From Chryseobacterium antibioticum (GTDB taxonomy: Bacteria > Bacteroidota > Bacteroidia > Flavobacteriales > Weeksellaceae): a stretch of 64,000 nucleotides of DNA. A program made the translations under genes and the position numbers. The stretch covers positions 1 to 64,000 of the forward strand of contig NZ_JABBGI010000028.1 of assembly GCF_012927325.1 (NCBI RefSeq), in the 5' to 3' direction. Positions 1 to 8,037 of the stretch are shown piece after piece. Every line of letters begins with the position of its first letter. Within the stretch, counting starts at the first letter, position 1. The notes under the pieces were generated by a model. The model was not told the origin of the DNA. It searched no databases and saw only the letters and a list, made by a program, of their open reading frames with translations.

Positions 1-28
1 CCATATCCATTGAAAAAATTAGATAACC

Positions 29-586
29 ATGAAAAGATATTTATATACCACCCTTTTTATTTTTATAATTGCTGCCGAAGCTTTGTCCCAGGTTGGAATT
101 AACACCTCTGTTATACAAGATGGGGTTACGCTTCAGGTAGAATCTTCTAATAAGGGAATGTTGTTTCCTAGAGTAGCTCTCTCATCCAGAGCCTCTACAG
201 CACCGCTTGCAACAACAATTCCTATGAGTACTATGGTTTTTAATACCGCTACTGCAGGTAGTTTTCCCGACGTAATCTTCCAAGGTCTTCATTGGTGGAA
301 TGCTGATGAAGGACAATGCGTGAATGCCAGTTTAAACTTAAATACGGTAATGGTAAAATATACCAACGCTGAAAATACAACCGATAACCTCCTGGAAATG
401 AACAGTTCTATGACATCTGATGAGTTCAAATTATGTGCTCTTCTCAAACTGGGTTTTACCACAAAAGACATAGCGGAATACAACCATATTTCAGTGCGAA
501 CAGTTCAGGCAAGGAAAAGCAGACTGAGGAAATCATTCGGAATATCTGCTGATATAGATCTTTACAATTGGATAGATACTTTATAA
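29..586 (+). CDS. Exported protein with C-terminal HTH domain (apparent chimera)
   Basis: The 185-residue product has an N-terminal Sec signal (basic MKR, hydrophobic stretch to about residue 18, cleavage near SQ at 20-21). The sequence QVGINT follows, typical of flavobacterial secreted proteins. Residues 22-95 look like the start of such a surface protein. Residues about 127-185 instead look like the HTH found at the C-terminus of Bacteroidota TPR-type regulators (motifs KLCALLKLGFTTKDIA and SVRTVQARKSRLRK, ending in DLYNWIDTL). A DNA-binding domain behind a signal peptide makes little sense, so I infer an in-frame recombination joined two genes, or the HTH is vestigial. ATG start at 29; terminator follows at 612. 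Function unknown. Confidence 0.6.
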   Translation: MKRYLYTTLFIFIIAAEALSQVGINTSVIQDGVTLQVESSNKGMLFPRVALSSRASTAPLATTIPMSTMVFNTATAGSFPDVIFQGLHWWNADEGQCVNASLNLNTVMVKYTNAENTTDNLLEMNSSMTSDEFKLCALLKLGFTTKDIAEYNHISVRTVQARKSRLRKSFGISADIDLYNWIDTL

Positions 587-611
587 TTTGAAGTAGGTCT
601 CTCCACAGAAA

Positions 612-646
612 AGCCCTTAGAATCTTTGATTCTAAGGGCTTTTTAT
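612..646 (+). terminator. Intrinsic terminator
   Basis: A perfect 13-bp stem (AGCCCTTAGAATC with GATTCTAAGGGCT, loop TTT) is followed by TTTTATTT. It lies 25 bp after the stop of the preceding gene. Confidence 0.85.
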
Positions 647-677
647 TTCTAAATGACAAGTATTATTTCTGTAATTT

Positions 678-824
678 TTAGCTTAATATATCACACGGTA
701 CTATACAGATCACCCAGGGGCATCTTTTTATTCCCGGAGGTGGGCAACATGCTTCGGAACAACTCAATGCTCCGCCATTGATACTTTTCAACTGATTTCT
801 TGAAATTTTCTTATAATTTTTCAT
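678..824 (-). CDS. Bacteriocin-like GG-leader peptide 1
   Basis: This 48-codon ORF starts with ATG at 824. The N-terminal half is a typical Bacteroidota leader: MKNYKKISRNQLKSINGG, with the double glycine at residues 17-18. The C-terminal half is short and Cys-rich, with Cys at 22, 26, 27, 35, 40 and 44 and a PPPG turn. The family is common in Chryseobacterium, where such genes are called bacteriocin-like; the GG is the expected cleavage site of a peptidase-containing ABC exporter. No exporter or modifying enzyme lies in the adjacent sequence. It sits 28 bp downstream of a second gene of the same kind, so the two are probably co-transcribed or recently duplicated. Confidence 0.75.
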   Translation of the reverse strand: MKNYKKISRNQLKSINGGALSCSEACCPPPGIKRCPWVICIVPCDILS

Positions 825-852
825 AATAAAGTAATTGGGTTAACATTAAAAT

Positions 853-996
853 TTAGGGCTGGTTTCCGCCGCCACATCCGTCGTATGGCCTGCATTGCCA
901 TTTTCCGCTGATTAGGCATAGCTGACCACCCGTGCAGTTGATACCCCCTTTAATGGTTTTCATTTCCTGTCTGTTGATTTTCTTTAAATTTTTCAT
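853..996 (-). CDS. Bacteriocin-like GG-leader peptide 2
   Basis: This 47-codon ORF starts with ATG at 996. The leader reads MKNLKKINRQEMKTIKGG, with GG at residues 17-18, and aligns residue for residue with the leader of the peptide gene at 678-824. The core is different: Gly/Cys-rich, with Cys at 21, 27, 35 and 41, a WQC motif and a GCGGG stretch. A conserved leader with a variable Cys-containing core is the pattern expected of secreted natural-product or bacteriocin-like precursors. Whether it is modified, cleaved or toxic cannot be told from sequence. Confidence 0.75.
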   Translation of the reverse strand: MKNLKKINRQEMKTIKGGINCTGGQLCLISGKWQCRPYDGCGGGNQP

Positions 997-1149
997 AAAA
1001 ATAAGGTTTAGTTCTATTCGAAATTAATAAATTTTCCTCAACTAAGTGAAATAATTCTGAAAATATTGATCCTTTATAGTATTAAAAAATTTTAAAAGAC
1101 GTAATAGATGCTCCATTATAATCGCTCTGTTTCTGGAGAAAGATCCAGA

Positions 1150-1668
1150 TCATTTGATTTTCCATATCTTGTCATACCAATCTTTTTTACTGTTGATAGC
1201 TAGCTCAAAAGCGGGCTCAATGGGCATTGTTTGTATTTTTTTGAAAGCATAGTTCCCAATTTCTGTTAGGGCAGGTTTTAACTGGGGCCAGCATCTTCCT
1301 CCCTTTTCATACGCCCAGTTTATGGGGATATCAGGATGATGGGTTTCCTCGAAATCTCGGAGTTCAAAATCGGCAGGATTACAGTTTCGCTGTATCCATG
1401 TTTCCGGTTTAAATAATTGGGCACTGTCGAAATCTCCTTCTGCGATCAACTCTTCATATTGTTGTTGATCAAATTCATTTGACTGTCGTACTTGCAGCAC
1501 TGAATTCTGTTGGCTGTCGAAGCTGATAGCACTTGCAGCTGCATTGGGATCTGTCCAGATGCTGACCGTATAAATGACAAATTCCGGTTTTTCTGCTTTC
1601 AGCCTTTCTATCGCTTTATCCACCATAGATTTCATTTCGGTCAGGTAATTTTCTTTGTCAAAGGCCAT
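1150..1668 (-). CDS. Hypothetical cytoplasmic protein (DUF4303-like?)
   Basis: The product has 172 residues with no signal peptide or membrane segment. It is acidic with many Trp residues (WTDP, ETWIQ, NWAYEKG, RCWPQ). Length, an N-terminal helix followed by a strand containing VIYTVSIWTD, and a C-terminal segment with DWYDKIWKIK recall the DUF4303 group of small proteins, but I could not confirm this and the function is unknown. It is a single gene on the same strand as the MoxR/VWA pair, separated from it by a terminator at about 1800. ATG start. Confidence 0.6.
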   Translation of the reverse strand: MAFDKENYLTEMKSMVDKAIERLKAEKPEFVIYTVSIWTDPNAAASAISFDSQQNSVLQVRQSNEFDQQQYEELIAEGDFDSAQLFKPETWIQRNCNPADFELRDFEETHHPDIPINWAYEKGGRCWPQLKPALTEIGNYAFKKIQTMPIEPAFELAINSKKDWYDKIWKIK

Positions 1669-1794
1669 ATCAATCGTTTTGCTTTCATAAAGTTACATAA
1701 TGCTTTCGTACGGAGAAAACTTTAGAATTTCGCGAATCTTATTTTTTTATATTATTGGTTCAAGTATAATATCGTACAGTACCAATATAAGAAA

Positions 1795-1814
1795 GAGGGC
1801 CATTATTGACCCTC
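1795..1814 (-). terminator. Probable terminator of the MoxR-type gene
   Basis: Read on the minus strand, a stem GAGGGTC / GGCCCTC around AATAAT (one wobble pair) is followed by TTTCTT. It lies about 30 bp past the stop of the ATPase gene at 1844. Confidence 0.55.
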
Positions 1815-1843
1815 CCTTATTTTAGTAAGAATTATATATTGTT

Positions 1844-3298
1844 TTAGTTACGTAAAAACTGACCAATGTCTGAAGAGTCAAAAGTAAAAGCCGATTGATT
1901 TTCAGATTTGTCTAGTTTTTTACTAACCGTCAGCGCCCATAAAACCAATTCTTTGCAGAAATTTTGATCTTCTACACTTAATTCTGAAGCATTTTCTTCC
2001 ACGACGGTAACTAAAGGGGTTATGCTGTTGAGTTTAGCATAGAATTCCTCGTCTGTATCGGTGTAATTCAGTTCAAGGTGGTTTTTGTTAAACCATTTGA
2101 TGATGTCGGTGTACGGTGTTTTAATACCTTCTTTTTCCAGTTTGGAGATACGGGGGAATAAACTTTCAAATTGGATCATCACTGCCTGATCTATTAATAT
2201 TTTCGCTACATAATCTGCCCCTTCCTGCTCACCCTCATACACCAATTCAATTTTTCCTGTGATAGATGGAATAATCGACATAAAATCTAGCAGGCGAACC
2301 GTAGTTTTTTCAGCATCTGATTCTATCAGACGCAATTTTGCTGCAGCCACTAAATTTTCCATAGCGCTGATGGTAAGACGAGCACTTACGCCACTTTTCG
2401 CATCTACATATTCGCTCGTACGGGCTGCAAAAGCTACTTCCTCCAAAAGATCTTTTGCCAAACCGGGAATGTGTATCTGTGATTGATCTTCAGCCGAAAT
2501 CATAGCTTCCTGTTCGGTAATCTGTCTGGCAAGCGCAATAGTTTTTGGATAGTGTGTGAAAATTTGCGACCCGATTCTATCCTTCAGTGGGGTTACAATA
2601 CTTCCACGATTGGTATAATCTTCAGGATTGGCGGTAAAGACAAACTGAATGTCAAGAGGCATTCTCAGCTGAAATCCACGAATCTGAATATCACCTTCCT
2701 GCAAAATATTAAATAAGGAAACCTGAATTCGGGCCTGTAAATCCGGTAGCTCGTTCAGAACGAATATAGAACGGTTGGCACGGGGAATCATTCCGTAATG
2801 CAAAACACGCTCATCAGAATACGGCAGTTTTAAAGTCGCTGCTTTTATGGGATCTATATCGCCAATTAAATCCGCAACATTCACATCAGGTGTAGCCAGT
2901 TTTTCAAAGAAACGATTTGAGCGGTGTACCCACGAAATCGGGGTTTCATCACCATGTTCCGCAATAAGATCCCTGGCGTATTTTGAGATAGGCTGAAATG
3001 GGCTGTCATTGATCTCAGATCCTTTTACGATAGGCATATATTCATCAAGAAGGCTCACCATACTTCTTGCAATCCTGGTTTTGGCCTGTCCGCGCAACCC
3101 CAGAAGATTGATATGATGACCGGCAAGAATAGCTTTTTTCAACTGAGGGATTACCGTATCTTCATATCCCCAAAGGCCTTCAAATACAGGCTCTTTAGCT
3201 TTAATCCGGGCAATTAAGTTCGCCTGGATTTCCTGATTAATCGTTTGATCTGTATATCCGGAATTTTTTAATTCTTTGAATGTAATATCGTTTTTCAT
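1844..3298 (-). CDS. MoxR/Mg-chelatase ChlI-like AAA+ ATPase
   Basis: This 484-residue AAA+ protein has Walker A GLRGQAKT at 67-74 and Walker B IFVLNELPD at about 178-186. Homologues are usually labelled magnesium chelatase or sigma-54-interacting ATPase, but the organism has no sign of chlorophyll synthesis here. The better comparison is the MoxR family, which works with a VWA partner in metal insertion or complex assembly. That partner lies immediately upstream (3438-4580) in the same orientation. The 139-bp gap between them holds a 7-bp tandem repeat. The substrate is unknown. ATG start at 3298. Confidence 0.75.
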   Translation of the reverse strand: MKNDITFKELKNSGYTDQTINQEIQANLIARIKAKEPVFEGLWGYEDTVIPQLKKAILAGHHINLLGLRGQAKTRIARSMVSLLDEYMPIVKGSEINDSPFQPISKYARDLIAEHGDETPISWVHRSNRFFEKLATPDVNVADLIGDIDPIKAATLKLPYSDERVLHYGMIPRANRSIFVLNELPDLQARIQVSLFNILQEGDIQIRGFQLRMPLDIQFVFTANPEDYTNRGSIVTPLKDRIGSQIFTHYPKTIALARQITEQEAMISAEDQSQIHIPGLAKDLLEEVAFAARTSEYVDAKSGVSARLTISAMENLVAAAKLRLIESDAEKTTVRLLDFMSIIPSITGKIELVYEGEQEGADYVAKILIDQAVMIQFESLFPRISKLEKEGIKTPYTDIIKWFNKNHLELNYTDTDEEFYAKLNSITPLVTVVEENASELSVEDQNFCKELVLWALTVSKKLDKSENQSAFTFDSSDIGQFLRN

Positions 3299-3369
3299 TT
3301 TCTTTTTAAGTAATAATAATTATGTAATGAGAATTTTTTTAATTATAGCACATAGATTGTAAATTTGAC

Positions 3370-3432
3370 ATCTAGCATCTAGCATCTAGCATCTAGCATC
3401 TAGCATCTAGCATCTAGCATCTAGCATCTAGC
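3370..3432. repeat. 7-bp tandem repeat, 9 perfect copies
   Basis: The unit ATCTAGC is repeated nine times without error (63 bp), followed by a partial AT. It lies between the VWA gene and the downstream ATPase gene, about 72 bp upstream of the ATPase start. Perfect identity of all copies implies recent slipped-strand expansion, so copy number is likely to vary between strains. Confidence 0.95.
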
Positions 3433-3437
3433 ATTAA

Positions 3438-4580
3438 TCATATTCTCTTTATTCTGTTTTTCTCGTAATCTTCAAAAATCATTTGTCCTAAACCTGACAG
3501 ACCTGTTAAAAAGGCTTTTCCTTTATTTTGGGCTGTAAATGCTTCCACAAATTTTCGCAGATAGGGATCCTGGGCGATCATAAAGGTCGTGATGGGGATT
3601 TTCAGTTTTCTGGCCTGTGCTGCTCTGTTAAGGCATTGGGAAACAATCATTTCATCAAGGCCGTTGCTGTTCATATAAAATTCTCCGGTGGGCAACTGGA
3701 TGCAGCTTGGCTTTCCATCCGTAATCATGAAAATCTGTTTGTTTGTATTTCTTTTTCTGCGGAGAATATCCATCGCCAGTTCTAATCCGGCAACTGTATT
3801 GGTATGGTAAGGGCCAACCTTTAAGTAGGGGAGATCTTTGATTTTAATTGGCCATGCTTCATTTCCGAAAACAATAATATCGATAGAATCTTTCGGATAC
3901 TTCCGCTTAATTAATTCCACCAGGGCCATCGCTACCTTTTTGGCAGGGGTGATGCGGTCTTCTCCGTATAAAACCATGGAATGGCTGATGTCTATCATCA
4001 GCACAGTACTCATTTGCGCTTTATGCTTGGTTTCTTCTACGATAAGGTCATCCTCCGTTAGTCGTAAATCTGAAATTCCGTTGTTGATCTGTGCATTTTT
4101 TAAGCTTTCAGTCATATTCACGGTAGATAGATCATCTCCATATTGAAAAGAACGGTTTTCACCATCCCGTTCATCACCAACCCCGGTTTTTGTGGTCCGG
4201 TGATTTCCTGCACCACTTTTTTTCAGTTTTCCGAAAATTTGGTCAAGGGCATACTCACGTAAAGCAGCCTCCAGTTTGGCGGTTAATATATTTTTGCCTT
4301 TTCCCGTTCCTGAATTACCTTCTTTAGGATCATCTTCCTCCTTGATGTATCCTCGTTTTTTTAAATCCTCTTCAAAATCCTGAAGCGTATATTCGTCGCT
4401 AAAAATGTCATATTCTTTATCAAGCATATCAAGCCATTCGAAGGCTTCCTCAATATCACCGGAAGTATGGGTAAGCAAATCTTTGAAAACATCAAAGACC
4501 CGGTCAAAATGCGAAATATCTTCCGGGATGTGTTTACTGAACGTAAATCCTTTTTGAAAGTTAAAATCTTTATTCTTCAT
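3438..4580 (-). CDS. VWA-domain protein, partner of the MoxR-type ATPase
   Basis: This is a 380-residue cytoplasmic protein. The N-terminal 170 residues are charged and include a Gly-rich linker (about 88-97). A von Willebrand A domain begins near 190, with the MIDAS motif DISHS at 197-201 and a later ITDGKP motif contributing the third metal ligand. This is the ChlD/CoxE-like half of a MoxR-VWA pair: the VWA protein normally recruits the substrate and the AAA+ ring remodels it. It is the first gene of the pair, read toward the ATPase. ATG start at 4580; stop TGA at 3438-3440. Confidence 0.75.
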   Translation of the reverse strand: MKNKDFNFQKGFTFSKHIPEDISHFDRVFDVFKDLLTHTSGDIEEAFEWLDMLDKEYDIFSDEYTLQDFEEDLKKRGYIKEEDDPKEGNSGTGKGKNILTAKLEAALREYALDQIFGKLKKSGAGNHRTTKTGVGDERDGENRSFQYGDDLSTVNMTESLKNAQINNGISDLRLTEDDLIVEETKHKAQMSTVLMIDISHSMVLYGEDRITPAKKVAMALVELIKRKYPKDSIDIIVFGNEAWPIKIKDLPYLKVGPYHTNTVAGLELAMDILRRKRNTNKQIFMITDGKPSCIQLPTGEFYMNSNGLDEMIVSQCLNRAAQARKLKIPITTFMIAQDPYLRKFVEAFTAQNKGKAFLTGLSGLGQMIFEDYEKNRIKRI

Positions 4581-4843
4581 AAGATGCTGCTGCTGTTTTC
4601 AGGTACCTGTTTTAAACCTTTTAGATATAAGGCTGGAGCTTAAAACTTACCTGCAGGTAGTCTGTATTTCTTTACTTTATTTAAGCATACAAGTTAGGGA
4701 ATATCACATCAGGAACACCTTATGAAAAATAGAAAATACTAATAACAGCGATATGAAATGGGATATAGCTTTAATGAAAAATTTAATTATCAGCCGTTAT
4801 TAATTTATTCTACATATTGATGAATGATCTGGTTCTCACAGGC

Positions 4844-5125
4844 TCATAACATCAATGGGAGTATATCTTTGTCAAAAGGATAATAACCAAGGGCAGGATA
4901 GGTTTTAATTCCTCTGAATCCCTCGTTGGTTATACAGTTCCTGATCACGTCAAAATAAGTATGATCATCTCTTATTCTCCTTGGATCAGCAAAGACAAAA
5001 GGAAGACAGGTTTTAGATTTGATGCGCTTGAGTGCCTTTAGCTCATCAAGCTGTTTCATATAATTTGATTGAGGAGTCTTTCCCCTTTGGAATTCAGGGC
5101 TTCTTTTAATTAGAGAAGCTCTTTT
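4844..5125 (-). pseudogene. Remnant of an amidohydrolase gene
   Basis: An open stretch of about 93 codons (71 from the first ATG at 5059) reads like an internal part of a Bacteroidota amidohydrolase: TCLPFVFADPRRI, then GFRGIKTYPALGYYPFD. The frame is open upstream of the ATG back to a TAG at 5126 with still plausible sequence, and continues past the stop as ACENQII. Neither the N-terminal metal-binding region nor the C-terminal half is present. I read it as a decaying fragment with both ends lost. Confidence 0.55.
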
Positions 5126-5153
5126 CTAAATTTCAATAAGACCGTGATGGCCA

Positions 5154-5924
5154 TTATTTATTGGCAGCTGGTATATAATCAGGAATGTAGGCATGCTCAT
5201 TTCTCAGGGTCTGAATAAAATCTTTGGAATATACCTGTAAGCGAATATCAGTAATGTCTGTGATTTTCGAATTTTTATTTCCTGAAAGGTCATACGATAG
5301 GATCTCTTCTTCCTGTCCGTCTTCTTTAGACAGTATGTAATAAAAATCTTTATTTTCCCAACAGCTTATCTCGTCTGAGGAATTATCTTCAATAGTAACA
5401 CGGGTGAAATTTTTCTGCAGGAAACTCAGAAGATTTGAAGTGTCATTTTTATTTTTTGAAGTTTTATGGGCATTTAAGTAAACAAATTCTCCTTTATTGT
5501 TTTCTGTCATGTCCAAAGCAGGAAATGCAACCTTATTTAAAATGGCTAAAGTATCCTTTGTCTCATCGTACGCAACCGTGTGATATTTGTACCCAAAATA
5601 TTTGACGGGTTTCTCTTTTCTGGACATCCAGTCATTAGTTGATTCCAGATAGAATTCGGTTGGTAATCTTCCATTCGATTGATAAAAAGCAAGCGTGTCT
5701 TTTGCAAACATAGCTGTTTGAAGAGCTTTTTTTGCTGCATTTTTATCCAACTTTTTGACGTCAGTGGATAAAAGCTCATCCGTTTTCTGCAACCTGGGTT
5801 TAAAAAAGCTTGAAACATCAAATGTTTTGTCCAGTTTGTCAATTAAAACAACTTTGGAATCCTGAGACTGACACGAATAAAAAAGATTCAGTAGGATAAC
5901 CGAAGAAATTATTTTTTTAACCAT
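5154..5924 (-). CDS. Hypothetical lipoprotein
   Basis: The product has 256 residues. The N-terminus is a lipoprotein signal: MVKK, hydrophobic stretch ISSVILLNLF, then lipobox FYSC with the acylated Cys at about 18. The rest is soluble and Lys/Asp-rich with no recognised catalytic motif, so it is probably anchored in the outer or inner membrane facing the periplasm. Single gene, ATG start; the family was not recognised. Confidence 0.65.
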   Translation of the reverse strand: MVKKIISSVILLNLFYSCQSQDSKVVLIDKLDKTFDVSSFFKPRLQKTDELLSTDVKKLDKNAAKKALQTAMFAKDTLAFYQSNGRLPTEFYLESTNDWMSRKEKPVKYFGYKYHTVAYDETKDTLAILNKVAFPALDMTENNKGEFVYLNAHKTSKNKNDTSNLLSFLQKNFTRVTIEDNSSDEISCWENKDFYYILSKEDGQEEEILSYDLSGNKNSKITDITDIRLQVYSKDFIQTLRNEHAYIPDYIPAANK

Positions 5925-6096
5925 AATCCAAATATAAAAAATAAAGTGATTGAATGGTCATATATCATCTGATCGTGAACCTGAATAGCTCTCAGATTTT
6001 GTTGCAACAGCTGCTGACTGGAGAAAGAAGAAGATGATTAAGTGAGCACTGCATTCATTTACAGTCTGCCATCTGACTAATTTAGGCCCATAATAA

Positions 6097-6124
6097 TAAA
6101 AGCCCGCCCGAAAAGCAGGCAGGC
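6097..6124 (-). terminator. Probable terminator of the PfpI-family gene
   Basis: Read on the minus strand, GC-rich arms GCC-T-GCC and GGC-G-GGC pair imperfectly around a TTTTC loop and are followed by TTTTATTATTA. It lies about 25 bp past the stop at 6148. Confidence 0.5.
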
Positions 6125-6147
6125 CTCTATTGTTGAATCATATCTAA

Positions 6148-6849
6148 TTATTTTTTGCTCTTCAGCAGGTCAATTAATTTTTGAGCAACGGCTATCGATG
6201 ATCCTGGGTTTTGTCCTGTAATTAAATGTCCATCCTGTAAAACGTAGCTGTGCCAGTCTTCCGTTTTACTGTAAATTCCACCTAGTTTTTTCAATTCATC
6301 TTCCACCAGATACGGAACTATTTCGGTCAATTGCACAGCCTCTTCTTCTGTATTGGCAAACCCGGTCACTTGTTTTCCTTGTACCAATGGAGAACCATCT
6401 TCATTTTTTACAAATCTTAATACTCCGGGAGCATGGCAAACGGCTGCTACAGGTTTACCTTTTCTGTAAAATGCTTCAATCAGCGCAATAGAATTTTGAT
6501 CATTGGTAAGGTCCCAAAGTGGCCCATGACCTCCGGGGTAGAATACGGCATCGTAATCTTCCTCTTTCACTTCGCTAAGTTTCAAGGTGTGGGAAAGTTT
6601 TTCCTGTAAGGCTTCATCTGCATCAAAACGTCTGGTTGCTTCTGTCTGGAAGTCGGGCAGTTCACTTTTAGGATCGAGTGGAGGTCTGCCACCCAGTGGT
6701 GAAGCCAAAGTTACTTCTGCACCTCCTTCAGTAAGGGAGTAATAGGGAGCTGCAAACTCTTCTGACCAAAAACCTGTTTTAAGTCCGGTGTCCCCTAACT
6801 GATCATGTGATGTAAGCACGATAAGTACTTTAAAATCTGTTGTATTCAT
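6148..6849 (-). CDS. DJ-1/PfpI family protein (type 1 glutamine amidotransferase-like)
   Basis: The product has 233 residues. The nucleophile-elbow motif AVCHAPG places the catalytic Cys at 138 with His at 139; GFWSEE near 26-32 carries the partner Glu, and YPGGHGPLWD (104-113) forms the oxyanion loop. This matches the HchA/YDR533C branch of DJ-1 proteins, whose members act as glyoxalase III or protein deglycase/chaperone; the exact activity cannot be told from sequence. A Crp-type regulator lies upstream on the same strand (7104-7676) with 254 bp between them. ATG start. Confidence 0.85.
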   Translation of the reverse strand: MNTTDFKVLIVLTSHDQLGDTGLKTGFWSEEFAAPYYSLTEGGAEVTLASPLGGRPPLDPKSELPDFQTEATRRFDADEALQEKLSHTLKLSEVKEEDYDAVFYPGGHGPLWDLTNDQNSIALIEAFYRKGKPVAAVCHAPGVLRFVKNEDGSPLVQGKQVTGFANTEEEAVQLTEIVPYLVEDELKKLGGIYSKTEDWHSYVLQDGHLITGQNPGSSIAVAQKLIDLLKSKK

Positions 6850-7103
6850 TATTTTTAATTTTAAAATTTATAAATTATTTTGAGGTATAAAAGACAGAAT
6901 TTAAAGCAGGGAATATCATAAAACGAAACCTTCTGTTTCAATTAGGGCGTCTGAACGATTTAAATTGGTGGTATTGACTTCGTATGCCTCCATTTTTACT
7001 GTCTTTAAATAACAATACGAATTTGGGGCAAAAAGAGAAGATGATGGTGTGACCTACATCACTTTACGGGAAAAAACTGTTTTTTGTGATATAGATCACT
7101 TTA

Positions 7104-7676
7104 CTAAGATTGATACAGACGGCTCAGGGTCTCTCTTGAAACACCGAGGTATGCTGCTATTAACTGTTTGGGGACGAGATTGTAAAGCTCAGGATGTTGC
7201 ATCATTAATTCCTCGTATCGGCTGCGTGCATTATTATTTAAAAGAGAGAGGATTCGTTTTTGTAACCCAACATAGCCCCTGTTTGAGCGCCAGCGGAGAA
7301 AATGTTCCACTTCATGGATTTCTCTGCATGCTTTTTCCCGGTCTTCACTGTAAAGGCACAGGGTGTGAGCATCTGCGACACAATCAATACTGAACGTGGC
7401 TTTTTCATCATTGTACAACGCATTATAGTCCGAAGCCCACCACATGCTTGTTGCAAACTGAAGAATGTGCATTTTAAGGCTATCGTTGGTGTAAAATGTT
7501 TTTAAGCAACCATCGAGAACGAAATATTCGTGATCTACTTCATCGCCTTCGGTAATTAGGGTTTCACCTTTTTTAAAAGATTTAGGTTTAAATAACGAAA
7601 AGAAATAATCAAACTGTTCATCCGTAAGATCAACCACTTTACTCATATGTGTTCTCAGAATTTCTTTTGCATTCAT
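7104..7676 (-). CDS. Crp/Fnr family transcriptional regulator
   Basis: This 190-residue protein has a cyclic-nucleotide-binding-fold domain over about residues 1-120 (KKGETLITEGDEVDHEYFVLDG is the characteristic N-terminal strand pair) and a winged HTH at the C-terminus (LIAAYLGVSRETLSRL, about 172-187). It lacks the Fe-S cysteines of Fnr. The ligand is unknown; many Bacteroidota members bind none. The neighbouring PfpI gene on the same strand is a plausible target. ATG start at 7676. Confidence 0.85.
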   Translation of the reverse strand: MNAKEILRTHMSKVVDLTDEQFDYFFSLFKPKSFKKGETLITEGDEVDHEYFVLDGCLKTFYTNDSLKMHILQFATSMWWASDYNALYNDEKATFSIDCVADAHTLCLYSEDREKACREIHEVEHFLRWRSNRGYVGLQKRILSLLNNNARSRYEELMMQHPELYNLVPKQLIAAYLGVSRETLSRLYQS

Positions 7677-7917
7677 ATCGTAATACTATGATGCAAATAT
7701 ACTTTATGTTGGCATGTTCTGAACAAATTTTCGGGGGGATAACAAAAAATTTTGGTAAGGAATTTGTTAATAATCAGGCTGAAATTTAAAATATCATGTT
7801 AAAAATACGTACACTGAGTGAAATCCTCAATTTTTATGAAGTTTTTTGATGTAAAGTGAAATTAAATTCTCTTGGTTTTATCATGTATTTACTGTTATAA
7901 AAAGACAAAAATTACTT

Positions 7918-7925
7918 TAACTTTG
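7918..7925 (+). promoter_or_regulatory. Candidate promoter for the histidine kinase operon
   Basis: TAACTTTG matches the Bacteroidota -7 box TAnnTTTG exactly; no clear -33 TTG is seen. It would give a leader of about 105 nt before the kinase start at 8038. Apart from this box, the 361-bp gap from 7677 to 8037 shows nothing I can name. Confidence 0.4.
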
Positions 7926-8037
7926 CTAAACGAATGATATACCAGCGTTACCTGATTTTTGGTGGTACTGTTATATCCTTAAAACTAATACCGGAAAGAC
8001 TTAAATAATCAGAAAATTAATTAGCTGATAAACAGAT

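Noticed and set aside
3370..3432. CRISPR-like array
   Set aside because: The 7-bp units are directly adjacent with no spacers; it is a simple tandem repeat.
7049..7393. 114-codon plus-strand ORF opposite the Crp-type regulator
   Set aside because: Antisense shadow of a well-supported gene.
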